DNA of 52,862 nt from Lachnospiraceae bacterium. GTDB taxonomy: Bacteria; Bacillota; Clostridia; Lachnospirales; Lachnospiraceae. The notes beneath the pieces are model-generated. The model was not told the DNA's origin and did no database searches. It saw only the letters and a list, made by a program, of their open reading frames with translations. Positions 17,231-25,427 of this stretch are shown here, one piece after another; the stretch's first letter is position 1, and each line of letters begins with the position of its first letter. Location of the stretch: assembly GCA_017395635.1 (NCBI GenBank), contig JAFQOE010000011.1, positions 1 through 52,862 on the forward strand, in the 5' to 3' direction. The translations under genes and the position numbers were made by a program.

Positions 17231-17259
17231 ATGATACTTTATTTAACAAAAATAAACAA
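17231..17259 (-). promoter_or_regulatory. Candidate promoter of the Na/Pi cotransporter gene
   Basis: TTGTTT (17259-17254) and TATCAT (17236-17231) are separated by exactly 17 bp on the minus strand. They lie between the tsf stop and the tsf terminator. The predicted start of transcription falls at or just inside the first arm of the terminator hairpin, so the two signals overlap. There is no other room for a promoter in front of the cotransporter gene. Confidence 0.4.
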
Positions 17260-17282
17260 GAGAAATTTTATGTCTATGCAAT

Positions 17283-18365
17283 TTATTTGCCAGCCATCTG
17301 TGCAGCAACTTCTGCCGCAAAGTCCTCACTCTTCTTCTCCATACCTTCACCAACTTCGAAACGAACGAAATTAGTAATAGTAAGATTCTTGTTAACTGAC
17401 TCAAGATACTTAGCAACTGTCTGTTTGCCATCTTCAGCCTTAACGTATACCTGATCAAGAAGACTGATTTCCTTCAACTGTTTAGAAATACGACCTTCAA
17501 TCATACCACCAAAAATCTTGTCGCCAACAATGTTAGCCTTATCCTGCATAGCCAAGTCGCTTAATGTAGCCTTAGCAGCATCTGAAAGGAAATTGAACAA
17601 ATACTTGTCATTCTTCTTCTCTTCATAAACAGCAATATCCTCATCAGAGAACAACTTGCCATTAACAGCCTTATCAAATAAACCATTTAAAATTGGCTTT
17701 GGAAGGGAAGCTGAATCATTCAATGAACTATCTACTGTAATATCTCTCATCTTATCAATCTCATCCTGAGAAATATCTGCTCTACCAATATACTGTGGGT
17801 TCATAGCAGCAACCTGCATAGCAACGTTCATCAATGCTTCCTTCTCAGCATCTCCATTGTCACCTGTTGCAGCAACTAAAACACCAATCTTTCCACCTGC
17901 ATGAAGGTAAGTAGCAACACAATCACCAGAAACCTTTGCAAATCTACGAACAGATAATTTTTCTCCGATTGTAGATGTCTTCTCAACTAAAAGATCCTGA
18001 AGACCATTCAATGCAAGAACCGCATCAATGTCTTCACCGTTTGCGCCACCATTTAATCCTGAAGCAAGAGCATTATCAGCGATAACCTGTACAAACTCCT
18101 GGAATACTTCATTCTTAGCAACGAAATCTGTCTCTGAGTTAACCTCAACAACAACTGCATCCTTACCATTGGTAGCTACACGAGCAATACCTTCAGCTGC
18201 AATTCTGCTAGCCTTCTTTTCCATCTTAGCAGCACCACTTTTTCTTAACACCTCAACAGCTGCATCCATATTACCATCAGTCTCCGCAAGAGCCTTCTTA
18301 CAGTCCATCATTCCTGCACCGGTTAACTCTCTTAACTCTTTTACCATACTTGCTGTAATAGCCAT
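17283..18365 (-). CDS. tsf: Translation elongation factor Ts
   Basis: This 360-residue cytoplasmic nucleotide exchange factor recharges EF-Tu with GTP. The N-terminal UBA-like domain MAITASMVKELRELTGAGMM is followed by DCKKALAETDGNMDAA and the EF-Tu contact motif SETDFVAKNEVFQEFV (about residues 79-94). The length exceeds the roughly 280-300 of many EF-Ts because the second half of the core is extended with KSEDFAAEVAAQ at the end. ATG 18365 follows GGAGG by eight bases; an upstream in-frame ATG overlapping that site is rejected. It is separated from rpsB by a terminator hairpin. Confidence 0.96.
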   Translation of the reverse strand: MAITASMVKELRELTGAGMMDCKKALAETDGNMDAAVEVLRKSGAAKMEKKASRIAAEGIARVATNGKDAVVVEVNSETDFVAKNEVFQEFVQVIADNALASGLNGGANGEDIDAVLALNGLQDLLVEKTSTIGEKLSVRRFAKVSGDCVATYLHAGGKIGVLVAATGDNGDAEKEALMNVAMQVAAMNPQYIGRADISQDEIDKMRDITVDSSLNDSASLPKPILNGLFDKAVNGKLFSDEDIAVYEEKKNDKYLFNFLSDAAKATLSDLAMQDKANIVGDKIFGGMIEGRISKQLKEISLLDQVYVKAEDGKQTVAKYLESVNKNLTITNFVRFEVGEGMEKKSEDFAAEVAAQMAGK

Positions 18366-18440
18366 TTTAATTTCCTCCATATAATAATATTATTAATCGG
18401 AATTATCATTATCTAAAAATCCCAATCATACATTTCTTTC

Positions 18441-18472
18441 AAAAAAGCCCTAGCCCATTAGGCTAAGGCTTT
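18441..18472 (-). terminator. Intercistronic terminator/attenuator between rpsB and tsf
   Basis: AAAGCCTTAGCC (18472-18461) pairs with GGCTAGGGCTTT (18455-18444), with one G-U pair in the minus-strand RNA, a 5-nt loop and a continuing T-run. It lies 35 bp after the rpsB stop and 76 bp before the tsf start. Because no clear promoter follows, partial read-through probably sets a lower level of tsf than rpsB mRNA. Confidence 0.85.
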
Positions 18473-18506
18473 AAAGTCTTCAAATGATTCCTATGAATCT
18501 ATCTAA

Positions 18507-19238
18507 TTATTCAGCATCTGCCTCTTCAACAACTTCTTCAGAAACCTCTGCATCAACACCCTGATTAGCCTCGATAACAGCATCAGCCATCTTAGCTACG
18601 ATTAACTTAACTGCACGAATTGCATCATCATTACCAGGAATTACATAATCTAATTCTTCTGGATCACAGTTTGTATCAGCAATACCTACTAAAGGAATTC
18701 CTAATGAATGAGCTTCCTGAATACAGATTCTTTCCTTACGTGGATCAACAACAAAAATCATATCTGGAGCTCCGCCCATCTCTTTGATACCACCTAAGTT
18801 CTTCTGAAGCTTATCCATCTCTTTCTTAATCTGGATTACTTCCTTCTTTGGAAGAACATCAAATGTTCCATCTTCTTCCATCTGCTCATACTTCTTCAAA
18901 GTAGCGATACGAGTTTCGATAGTCTTCCAGTTAGTAAGCATACCACCTAACCATCTCTCGTTAACATAGTACATACCACATCTCTCTGCCTCAGACTTAA
19001 CTGAATCCTGAGCCTGCTTCTTTGTACCAACAAACAAAATCTTGCCACCCTCTGCAGCACATTTCTTAATTGCTTCGTAAGCTTCATCTACCTTACCAAC
19101 TGACTTCTGTAAGTCGATGATGTAGATACCGTTACGCTCAGTATAAATGTACTCAGCCATCTTAGGGTTCCATCTTCTTGTCTGGTGTCCAAAATGTACA
19201 CCTGCTTCCAATAACTGTTTCATTGAAATAACGCTCAT
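18507..19238 (-). CDS. rpsB: 30S ribosomal protein S2
   Basis: This 243-residue small-subunit protein is recognisable from [21 protein letters not shown], the [20 protein letters not shown] stretch, [17 protein letters not shown] and [18 protein letters not shown]. The Glu-rich tail ([13 protein letters not shown]) is common in Clostridia. GGAGGTAAATT precedes ATG 19238. It has its own consensus promoter and a leader of about 120 nt, and is followed by a terminator that partly uncouples it from tsf. Confidence 0.97.
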   Translation of the reverse strand: MSVISMKQLLEAGVHFGHQTRRWNPKMAEYIYTERNGIYIIDLQKSVGKVDEAYEAIKKCAAEGGKILFVGTKKQAQDSVKSEAERCGMYYVNERWLGGMLTNWKTIETRIATLKKYEQMEEDGTFDVLPKKEVIQIKKEMDKLQKNLGGIKEMGGAPDMIFVVDPRKERICIQEAHSLGIPLVGIADTNCDPEELDYVIPGNDDAIRAVKLIVAKMADAVIEANQGVDAEVSEEVVEEADAE

Positions 19239-19360
19239 AATTTACCTCCTGGTTTTACCTCCAATAGCTTCAACTTCTAAACCACAAATCTGTAACACGC
19301 GTCTTGATTACAAATTCGCACCAATTCAGAAATCCACTACTGTGTATTATTTTTTACCGA
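19239..19360 (-). promoter_or_regulatory. rpsB: Long 5' leader of rpsB
   Basis: About 120 nt separate the predicted transcription start from the S2 start codon. The 5' end CCACT can pair with AGTGG some 25 nt later, and the rest has no T-run terminator. Ribosomal protein leaders often bind their own product; S2 autoregulation is known in some bacteria. I cannot match this leader to a described motif. Confidence 0.35.
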
Positions 19361-19365
19361 GTGGT

Positions 19366-19394
19366 ATTATAGCATAGGAATCCCCATATCACAA
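19366..19394 (-). promoter_or_regulatory. Sigma-A promoter of rpsB-tsf
   Basis: The minus strand shows TTGTGA (19394-19389), a 17-bp spacer ending in TGC, and a perfect TATAAT (19371-19366), so both a -35 and an extended -10 are present. It is the best consensus promoter seen in the window, as expected for a ribosomal protein gene. Confidence 0.85.
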
Positions 19395-19447
19395 GTGCTT
19401 TTTTACATTTTTACAAGATTTTTCAAAAAAAGTATTTTCAAAAAAAC

Positions 19448-19488
19448 AATAAGAAAATAAGAATGGGACTACCAACGTCACATTCTTA
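19448..19488 (-). terminator. Intrinsic terminator closing the chemotaxis/sigma transcription unit
   Basis: TAAGAATG (19488-19481) pairs with CATTCTTA (19465-19458), with a possible GAC/GTC inner pairing, followed by a T-rich tail on the minus strand. It starts 9 bp after the stop of the MltG-like gene and lies upstream of the rpsB promoter, so it insulates the two units. Confidence 0.75.
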
Positions 19489-19496
19489 CCATAATA

Positions 19497-20111
19497 CTAT
19501 CTCGGATCCGATATCGCAATCGCAATCTCTTCATACGACATACCTATTGTTAATGCATGTGTTCCTACACTAATACGACTTGCATAACCATTTTTGATTA
19601 AATAATTATCAAAATCTGTTGCATCTTTAATCAAGCCACTTTCTTGAAGCATCTGACATACAGGATAAGACGACATTCCACCTTTAATTGTAATTTCAAC
19701 CACTTTGTTATCGTCTTCTTTTGCTTCCGTTGTTTGTTCCGTAGAAGCTTCCGTATTCTGTTCTTTCTTCTGTTCTTCTGTTTTTTGCTCAGTTGTGGTT
19801 TCTGTCGTTTTCTTCGCTTTTGTTGTTTGCTGCTCCGTCTTAGTTGTTTCAGAAGAGTCAACATCTATTTTGATTTCTTTTGTAGAATCCTTATCTTTTT
19901 TACCAGACTCTTTCGAAGATTTCTCTGTACCGGAAACAAACATATCTTTTACAGAATTCTTTTCTTCTACCATACCAAGCTTTTTTGCTCTTTCAATTAC
20001 TTCTCTATCAGAAATTTCTTTTGAACCGGATGTATGAAACGCAACAATACATACCAATGATGCAAAAATAATTCCCGTTCCCAATCCTCTTAAAAAGTAT
20101 TTAAATTTCAT
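19497..20111 (-). CDS. Membrane-anchored protein with MltG/YceG-type LysM-like module, no transglycosylase domain
   Basis: This 204-residue protein has an N-terminal membrane anchor (FLRGLGTGIIFASLVCIVAF, residues 6-25). A long Lys/Glu/Thr-rich, probably disordered linker follows (about 60-133). A C-terminal module of about 65 residues (ITIKGGMSSYPVCQMLQESG, then DFDNYLIKNGYASRISVGTH) resembles the small LysM-like region that precedes the catalytic domain in endolytic transglycosylase MltG. The catalytic domain itself is absent, so enzyme activity is unlikely; peptidoglycan binding is a guess. GGAGG precedes ATG 20111. It is the last gene of the cheB-to-here unit, 40 bp after the DUF6115 gene. 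Confidence 0.65.
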   Translation of the reverse strand: MKFKYFLRGLGTGIIFASLVCIVAFHTSGSKEISDREVIERAKKLGMVEEKNSVKDMFVSGTEKSSKESGKKDKDSTKEIKIDVDSSETTKTEQQTTKAKKTTETTTEQKTEEQKKEQNTEASTEQTTEAKEDDNKVVEITIKGGMSSYPVCQMLQESGLIKDATDFDNYLIKNGYASRISVGTHALTIGMSYEEIAIAISDPR

Positions 20112-20151
20112 ATTTGCCTCCTAGCATCCAAGTTCGAAGTTTATCATAACA

Positions 20152-21060
20152 TTATTGTTTCTGATACAAATCAATTACTAATTTTACTTCGCCAACACCC
20201 AGACCTAATTCCTTTGCAATATCAATAATACTACTTCCATTGCGATGCATTTGCAAAATAATATCATTCGAATTCTCATTTTCTGTAAATTCTTCTTCTA
20301 AAACTTCATCAAAGTCTATATCTGTTTGATCTAATTCTGCAAAAACATCTTCTACTTCAACCAAATCAGTACCGGTAGAATCTTCAAAATCATTATAATC
20401 TTCGACCATCAAGTCTGCATCCGATTCAGAATCAACCGCTTCCATTGTAGCCACTTCCTCTTTCGGCATATACTCCAAGCTGGCTTCTTTTTTAATTTTT
20501 GTTTGAGATTCTGATACATTTTGTTGTAAATCTGCATTGTTGAGTTCTATTTTTTTATGCGCCAAAGCAGTAAGTTGCTCTATGGCAGATTGTCTATTGT
20601 TATACAATCCACTATCCACACGTTCTACCTTGGTATTTTTCACTTTATCCAACACATCTTTTGCTTCTTTATTCGCATCATTTACAATACGAACTGTTTT
20701 CATAATGTCTTTTTGTTTATCATCCAACATACTATAAAGAAACATTACTTCTTTATGGTTTTTCTCTATTTGTTCACAAACTGCAACGGCATAATCCCCT
20801 AAAGCCATAGTTTTTTCATTTGCCATATTGGATAATGATTCATTCGTTTCATACAGAATATCTTTTGCCTGATTCGCAATAACATCTTCAATTTTACGTC
20901 TGATAATACGTAATTCTCTATCAGAAAATTCATAGTCATCATCAACCGACATCAAATTATGTAAGCTCTCCTCTTTATTGGAAATTTTCTCTGATATAAA
21001 AAAACTAGCTAAACATATTATGATTCCAATCACAATCATTACTATTACTGATATTGTCAT
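20152..21060 (-). CDS. DUF6115-like membrane-anchored coiled-coil protein with C-terminal helix-turn-helix
   Basis: This 302-residue protein of unknown function has an N-terminal membrane segment (VIVMIVIGIIICLASFFI, about 5-22) and a long predicted coiled coil (about 45-150). An acidic linker follows, then a C-terminal helix-turn-helix-like element (MHRNGSSIIDIAKELGLGVG, about 272-291). I recall proteins of this plan (DUF6115) at the ends of clostridial flagellar operons. The HTH after a membrane anchor suggests a protein contact module or a membrane-tethered DNA-binding role. AGGAG precedes ATG 21060. It follows the 112-residue gene by 14 bp. Confidence 0.65.
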   Translation of the reverse strand: MTISVIVMIVIGIIICLASFFISEKISNKEESLHNLMSVDDDYEFSDRELRIIRRKIEDVIANQAKDILYETNESLSNMANEKTMALGDYAVAVCEQIEKNHKEVMFLYSMLDDKQKDIMKTVRIVNDANKEAKDVLDKVKNTKVERVDSGLYNNRQSAIEQLTALAHKKIELNNADLQQNVSESQTKIKKEASLEYMPKEEVATMEAVDSESDADLMVEDYNDFEDSTGTDLVEVEDVFAELDQTDIDFDEVLEEEFTENENSNDIILQMHRNGSSIIDIAKELGLGVGEVKLVIDLYQKQ

Positions 21061-21074
21061 GATTCGCTCCTATC

Positions 21075-21413
21075 CTATATTTGAATATTTACTCGAGGTT
21101 GCTTGTCATTTGAGTAGTTAATTGAAGAAGTATTCTCTTGTTCTTCCAATTCATCGTCATTTTGAGGAGGGCGCTTTTTTTTGCGAGGATTACTATAAGT
21201 TCCATTTCCCTCTTCTTTTGCATCGTATTGATACTCAGCAAATTCATTGGCATCTTTCGGAATAACGGTTTCACTATTATGCTTTACTTCTTTTGCAAGT
21301 TGATTAGCAGCAAATGTATTCTCATTTACCACACGTTGATTTTCAAAATGTTGTGTGTTACCTACTGTTTCCGAACGTGGTAACACCATCTGCATATGAA
21401 TCGGTGTAATCAT
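21075..21413 (-). CDS. Hypothetical protein of the flagellar/chemotaxis operon, 112 residues
   Basis: This small soluble protein has no membrane segment and no Cys. The N-terminus MITPIHMQMVLPRSETVG is followed by a hydrophilic, probably disordered region with NPRKKKRPPQ and an acidic stretch (about 80-100). I recognise no domain. GGAGG with eight intervening bases selects ATG 21413 over a GTG three codons upstream. It lies between fapA (32 bp) and the DUF6115 gene (14 bp), which is the main reason to accept it as real. Similar short proteins with a YDAKEEGNG-like segment occur in clostridial flagellar operons, as far as I recall. Confidence 0.6.
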   Translation of the reverse strand: MITPIHMQMVLPRSETVGNTQHFENQRVVNENTFAANQLAKEVKHNSETVIPKDANEFAEYQYDAKEEGNGTYSNPRKKKRPPQNDDELEEQENTSSINYSNDKQPRVNIQI

Positions 21414-21445
21414 AATAGCCACCTCCTAACCGAACAAGTTTCAAA

Positions 21446-23047
21446 TTAAATCGGCATACTTACGACATCTGCACCATCTGCTCTAAACTGGCAATGGCTT
21501 CGAACATCCTTAACCGGGTATATACGGTTCGATATACATATACAAACACCCGGGAAAACCGTATGATTAACTACAACTTTACCACCTGTATTCTCTTCTA
21601 TTTCTTTCTTAAGTACCATATATTCTGCAGATTCTTTTTCAAGTAATTCTCCAATTGTTTTGAAAGCTTCACTCGATTGTTTTGCCATAACCATTTGATT
21701 TGGTAACAACTTTAATCCTTCAGCCATCTTTTTCTTGAGAGATTCCAGCACCTGCTTATGCTGTAACAATTCATCCTGATGTTCTTTAATTAATGTTGTT
21801 AACTCTTTATAACGATCCATCACTTCCGGTTCCACACCTACCTTAAGCGTAGTAACCGTATTCATTTTGTTTCCAAATACACTGGCTTCAATTCTTTTAC
21901 CTGCTGAAATCGTTCCACCAATCAAGAATCCTTTCTTGCCACTTACAATCACCTTATCACCCGCAGTTAAATCCGAGTGTAGACTGGAACCTGTATTGAT
22001 AGTTCCACCAGCCTTCACATTAGCACTTTCAATAAATTTGGTAACAATGTCATTTTTTGCTTCAAGATAACCTTTACTCATACCTTGTACTCCACGTTTT
22101 AAAACAATGTTTCCTCCAGATATCAGTCTAGCTCCTTCCACAACACCATTCACTTCAATGTCACCTGTCGCTTCAATTGTAAAGCCGGAACGAACATTAC
22201 CTGTTACAAAGACATTACCGTTATAATGAATATCACCCGTAGAAGTGTCCACATCTGCCGGAACTGTATAAGTATTCGATACAAACACAGTATCAATCTC
22301 CAACTTGACATCTCCATCCACTTCTGAGTAAATCTTGGTCTTATCCTCAGACATTCGAATGTTTCTTCCATGCTTCAAAACTCCGGGTTTAACCCTGACA
22401 GGTGGAACCGGATTTCCAAACACATCTTTTCCTTCCTGTCCTTGAACCTCCGGAATTAATTCAGCTAGTAAATCTCCTTGTTTTACACTTGTAAACAAAT
22501 TTAACTCATGAAAATCAACGCTTCCATCTTCTAACAATTTGGGTTTAGCAGTCGGTTCCGTTTCGAATTGATAAATTATCTGAGCATCTTTTCCTTGAAC
22601 AACCGGCGTTCCTTTTGCAATTGGAATATCCCTACAAAATTGTTGTCCCATTGTATATGCTTTAACCACTTTAGATGATATACCGTATGTAATATTATAA
22701 CGTTCAAGTTCATTATAAATATCTTTTTCCGTCATAAACTTTCCGTTCATAGATGGTGGATAAAAACGTACAATCGCCATCATTTTATCATCCGTAACAC
22801 GCACTTTCGCCATTTCATCAACCTCAGAAATAACATTAGAGGTGACAAATAAATCCACCTCTTGCGTCGCTTTTTCAATGGCTTTATTCAATTCCGGCAA
22901 ATTGTAATCACGAATTCCACATTTTTCCAAATACTCTGCAAATTCCTGTATAACAATTTTTTTACCACCATCTTTTTCCGGATAGATATGTACATAAACA
23001 CCATTCTCACGTATGTCTAATCGAAAATAAGCATTTGTATATTTCAT
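21446..23047 (-). CDS. FapA family protein (DUF342, flagellar assembly protein A)
   Basis: This 533-residue protein matches the DUF342/FapA family. It has an N-terminal domain (residues 1-180, with YFRLDIRENGVYVHIYP). A central repetitive beta-helix-like region (about 230-390) has regular Gly-Asx turns such as GDIHYNGNVFVTGNVRSGF and GDIEVNGVVEGARLISGGN. A helical coiled-coil segment (about 405-490) precedes a C-terminal domain. FapA is linked to polar flagellar assembly and c-di-GMP-related control in some bacteria; its role here is inferred from position, 20 bp after the sigma factor gene. It is the second polymer-like beta-helix protein in the window besides the bactofilin. Confidence 0.85.
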   Translation of the reverse strand: MKYTNAYFRLDIRENGVYVHIYPEKDGGKKIVIQEFAEYLEKCGIRDYNLPELNKAIEKATQEVDLFVTSNVISEVDEMAKVRVTDDKMMAIVRFYPPSMNGKFMTEKDIYNELERYNITYGISSKVVKAYTMGQQFCRDIPIAKGTPVVQGKDAQIIYQFETEPTAKPKLLEDGSVDFHELNLFTSVKQGDLLAELIPEVQGQEGKDVFGNPVPPVRVKPGVLKHGRNIRMSEDKTKIYSEVDGDVKLEIDTVFVSNTYTVPADVDTSTGDIHYNGNVFVTGNVRSGFTIEATGDIEVNGVVEGARLISGGNIVLKRGVQGMSKGYLEAKNDIVTKFIESANVKAGGTINTGSSLHSDLTAGDKVIVSGKKGFLIGGTISAGKRIEASVFGNKMNTVTTLKVGVEPEVMDRYKELTTLIKEHQDELLQHKQVLESLKKKMAEGLKLLPNQMVMAKQSSEAFKTIGELLEKESAEYMVLKKEIEENTGGKVVVNHTVFPGVCICISNRIYPVKDVRSHCQFRADGADVVSMPI

Positions 23048-23067
23048 TCAACTTCCTCCCAACAATA

Positions 23068-23835
23068 TTACCCCATTAGCAACTCAAAATATTTGCCCAA
23101 ATGTTTCTTCATTTTCTCTAGTGCTTTAGAATGCAGTTGAGAAATTCTAGACTCCGAAACTTCCAATACACTTGCGACTTCCTTCAATGTCAATTCTTCA
23201 TAATAGTATAATAAAACAACCTTTTTTTCTTTTTCTGTAAGTAACTCTAATGCTTCCATTAGCATTTGCTTTACTTCATCTCTATCCATAGCTTGTTCAG
23301 GTTCCATATATGTCGTATTACGAAATTCGCGAACACCACCATCTGATCCCTGCTCCATAAACTCATCCAAAGATGCAATATTCGAAATGTTTGTAGAACC
23401 TTCCCAACTTCTATATTCATCAAGAGAAATACCAAGTTCTTCTGCAATATCTTTATCTTTTACATTTGCACCTTTTTCTTTTTCAAGTTTAGCAATCGCC
23501 TGTTCAATCTGTTTTTGTTTTTGTCTTACAGAACGAGGTATCCAATCCATTTTACGAATTTGATCCAAGATAGAACCACGTATTCGTAAACTGGCATAGG
23601 TTTCAAATTTGATACCTTTATCATAATCAAATTTGTCAATTGCATCAATCAACCCAAACACACCATAACTAACCAAATCATCATATTCGACTGTATAACC
23701 TAAATACATATTAAGGCGACCAGCTACAAGCTTAACAAGAGGAACATACTCAATGATAATCTGTTCCCTTATCTTATCAGATTTAGTTTTTGTATATTCC
23801 TCCCATAGCTTAACTTTCTTTGCGTCGTCCATCAT
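23068..23835 (-). CDS. fliA: RNA polymerase sigma factor, FliA/WhiG family (sigma-28/sigma-D)
   Basis: This 255-residue sigma factor for late flagellar and chemotaxis genes has region 2 with YVPLVKLVAGRLNMYLG, DDLVSYGVFGLIDAIDKF and GIKFETYASLRIRGSILDQIR. Region 3 begins with WIPRSVRQKQ. Region 4 has LTEKEKKVVLLYYYEELTLK and the helix-turn-helix VASVLEVSESRISQLHSKAL. Length and domain order fit FliA/WhiG. Two adjacent ATGs (23835, 23832) follow GTGGGG; an upstream TTG is rejected. I saw no sigma-28 type promoter inside this window, so its targets such as flagellin are presumably elsewhere. No anti-sigma FlgM gene is visible here. Confidence 0.95.
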   Translation of the reverse strand: MMDDAKKVKLWEEYTKTKSDKIREQIIIEYVPLVKLVAGRLNMYLGYTVEYDDLVSYGVFGLIDAIDKFDYDKGIKFETYASLRIRGSILDQIRKMDWIPRSVRQKQKQIEQAIAKLEKEKGANVKDKDIAEELGISLDEYRSWEGSTNISNIASLDEFMEQGSDGGVREFRNTTYMEPEQAMDRDEVKQMLMEALELLTEKEKKVVLLYYYEELTLKEVASVLEVSESRISQLHSKALEKMKKHLGKYFELLMG

Positions 23836-23892
23836 ACACACCCCACGTATACTTTTTGTCAATAATAATCAAGTCATAACCAAACAAGAAAA

Positions 23893-24183
23893 TCATTCCA
23901 CATCTTCTTCATCAAAAGAAAAAGCAACAGCTTCCTCCTTCGTTTCTTCTGATTCTTCTGTAGATTGTGTCTCCTCACCATCTGACGTTTCCGAATCATC
24001 CGTCTCATCTAGCTCTTTTTGTAAAATCTCAACAATCAGAGTACCTATCACATAAAAAACAAGAAGAACAATTAATACAATAAACAAAGAAGATGTAACA
24101 GAACGTCCTGTTTTCATATTAATCAAAAGTGTGATTAATCCTGCCAAAAGAACAATAAATGCCCTTACATATTGTAATTTCAT
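23893..24183 (-). CDS. Small two-segment membrane protein, unknown function, in chemotaxis operon
   Basis: This 96-residue protein has two hydrophobic segments (FIVLLAGLITLLINM, about 9-23, and SLFIVLIVLLVFYVIGTLIV, about 32-51) followed by a strongly acidic tail rich in Glu, Ser and Thr that ends FDEEDVE. I recognise no family. AGGGGATAAT precedes the ATG. It lies between cheD and fliA, 56 bp after the first and 57 bp before the second. Its likely orientation, by the positive-inside rule, puts both ends and the acidic tail in the cytoplasm, where it could bind a basic partner (inference). Confidence 0.65.
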   Translation of the reverse strand: MKLQYVRAFIVLLAGLITLLINMKTGRSVTSSLFIVLIVLLVFYVIGTLIVEILQKELDETDDSETSDGEETQSTEESEETKEEAVAFSFDEEDVE

Positions 24184-24239
24184 ATTATCCCCTAAATGTC
24201 ATGTGTTAACTTTAACTTTGTACACATTCAAACTATAAA

Positions 24240-24725
24240 TTATATTACTTTATCTGCTTTACCTGCGCAACGCACTGTTAACTTTTTTGAAATATTATCA
24301 AAAATAATCGTGCGACCATAATCTGCTCCTGTATCCTCAGCGACAATTGGTATCGATAAAGCAGCTAACGTCTCTTTTACGGATTTAATATTGCGTTCAC
24401 CTACACTTCCAAAATCAGAAGCAGAAGAAAAAACAAACATTGTTGCCCCTCCAGCAATCTTAGCCAGAAGCGAACCTTTTTTAACACCTTTTTGATCCAG
24501 CATTTTAACCAAATCTTCAATTCCGGTATCTGCAAACTTAGCACGATTTGTATTATTCTTAATTTCTTTACTTGAAGGTAACATTATGTGTACCATACCA
24601 CACAAATCATGTGTGGCAGAATACAACACAATTCCTATACAAGATCCCAGACCAACTGTTGTTATCTTATCAGGTGTTTTACACAATTTGGAATCCGCAA
24701 TACCTACTCTAATTATTTCTTCCAT
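24240..24725 (-). CDS. cheD: Chemoreceptor glutamine deamidase CheD
   Basis: This 161-residue enzyme deamidates glutamines on chemoreceptors and, bound to CheC, takes part in adaptation. The catalytic Cys is in VGLGSCIGIVLY (Cys29) and the His in GMVHIMLPSS (His46). AKIAGGATMF and GSVGERN follow, both typical of the family. The start ATG 24725 is one base after the cheC stop (TGA-C-ATG), so translation is coupled with its regulator CheC. The length is normal. Confidence 0.96.
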   Translation of the reverse strand: MEEIIRVGIADSKLCKTPDKITTVGLGSCIGIVLYSATHDLCGMVHIMLPSSKEIKNNTNRAKFADTGIEDLVKMLDQKGVKKGSLLAKIAGGATMFVFSSASDFGSVGERNIKSVKETLAALSIPIVAEDTGADYGRTIIFDNISKKLTVRCAGKADKVI

Positions 24726-24726
24726 G

Positions 24727-25338
24727 TCAACACCCGATTCCTAACGATTCAAAAATCTTCTGATAAGAAACCTCATCTGTAACCAACATTAAAAAACCAT
24801 TAATAGGTCGTTCATTATCTAAAAATTTAGAATCAATTACTAACGCCTTATCTCCTACTTTTCCTAATTGACTAATTGGTAAACTCAAAACAGACCCAGC
24901 CATATCCGTACATATTGCTGGTGGTTCTGTGCGAAATTGCATATTGGTTAATGTTCCAATCGAATTAATATAAGAACTCATCAAAATATTACCGATTTCT
25001 TTCAACACTGACTTATCCATATGGTCGAACCCTTCAAAATCCTCAGAATAAGTTTTCCCCAGCATTGTACCAGCTAAATTCTTAGCTTCTTCCATTTCCA
25101 GTATGAACAGCATCATGCCACTAACTTCACCGGAAAAGCAAGTTAATACCGCTGCAACTATTGTGTCCGCTCCTCCAATCATCTCCGGAATACCATCAAA
25201 ATCTAAAACCTTAACGACAGGTAATTCCATACGAAGATTGGAATTTAACATTACAGACAGTGCTGTCGTTGCATTACCGGCACCAATATTACCTATTTCG
25301 CGTAACACATCAAGTTTCATACTTGTAAGTTCTTCCAT
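24727..25338 (-). CDS. cheC: CheY-P phosphatase CheC
   Basis: This 203-residue chemotaxis phosphatase dephosphorylates CheY-P and binds CheD. Both active-site signatures [D/S]xxxExxN are present: D10-E14-N17 in DVLREIGNIGAGNA and S110-E114-N117 in SVLKEIGNILMSS. That matches two-site CheC proteins. GGAGG with five intervening bases supports ATG 25338. It lies 89 bp after cheW in a gap where I see no signal. Together with FliY it gives this organism two candidate CheY-P phosphatases. Confidence 0.95.
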   Translation of the reverse strand: MEELTSMKLDVLREIGNIGAGNATTALSVMLNSNLRMELPVVKVLDFDGIPEMIGGADTIVAAVLTCFSGEVSGMMLFILEMEEAKNLAGTMLGKTYSEDFEGFDHMDKSVLKEIGNILMSSYINSIGTLTNMQFRTEPPAICTDMAGSVLSLPISQLGKVGDKALVIDSKFLDNERPINGFLMLVTDEVSYQKIFESLGIGC

Positions 25339-25427
25339 AATTGCCTCCTAATGCCTCTTGCAAAACATACCTTGTAAATCACACGAGCCATAATCATATA
25401 TTGAAAGAATTCTATCTAATCTTTCAT

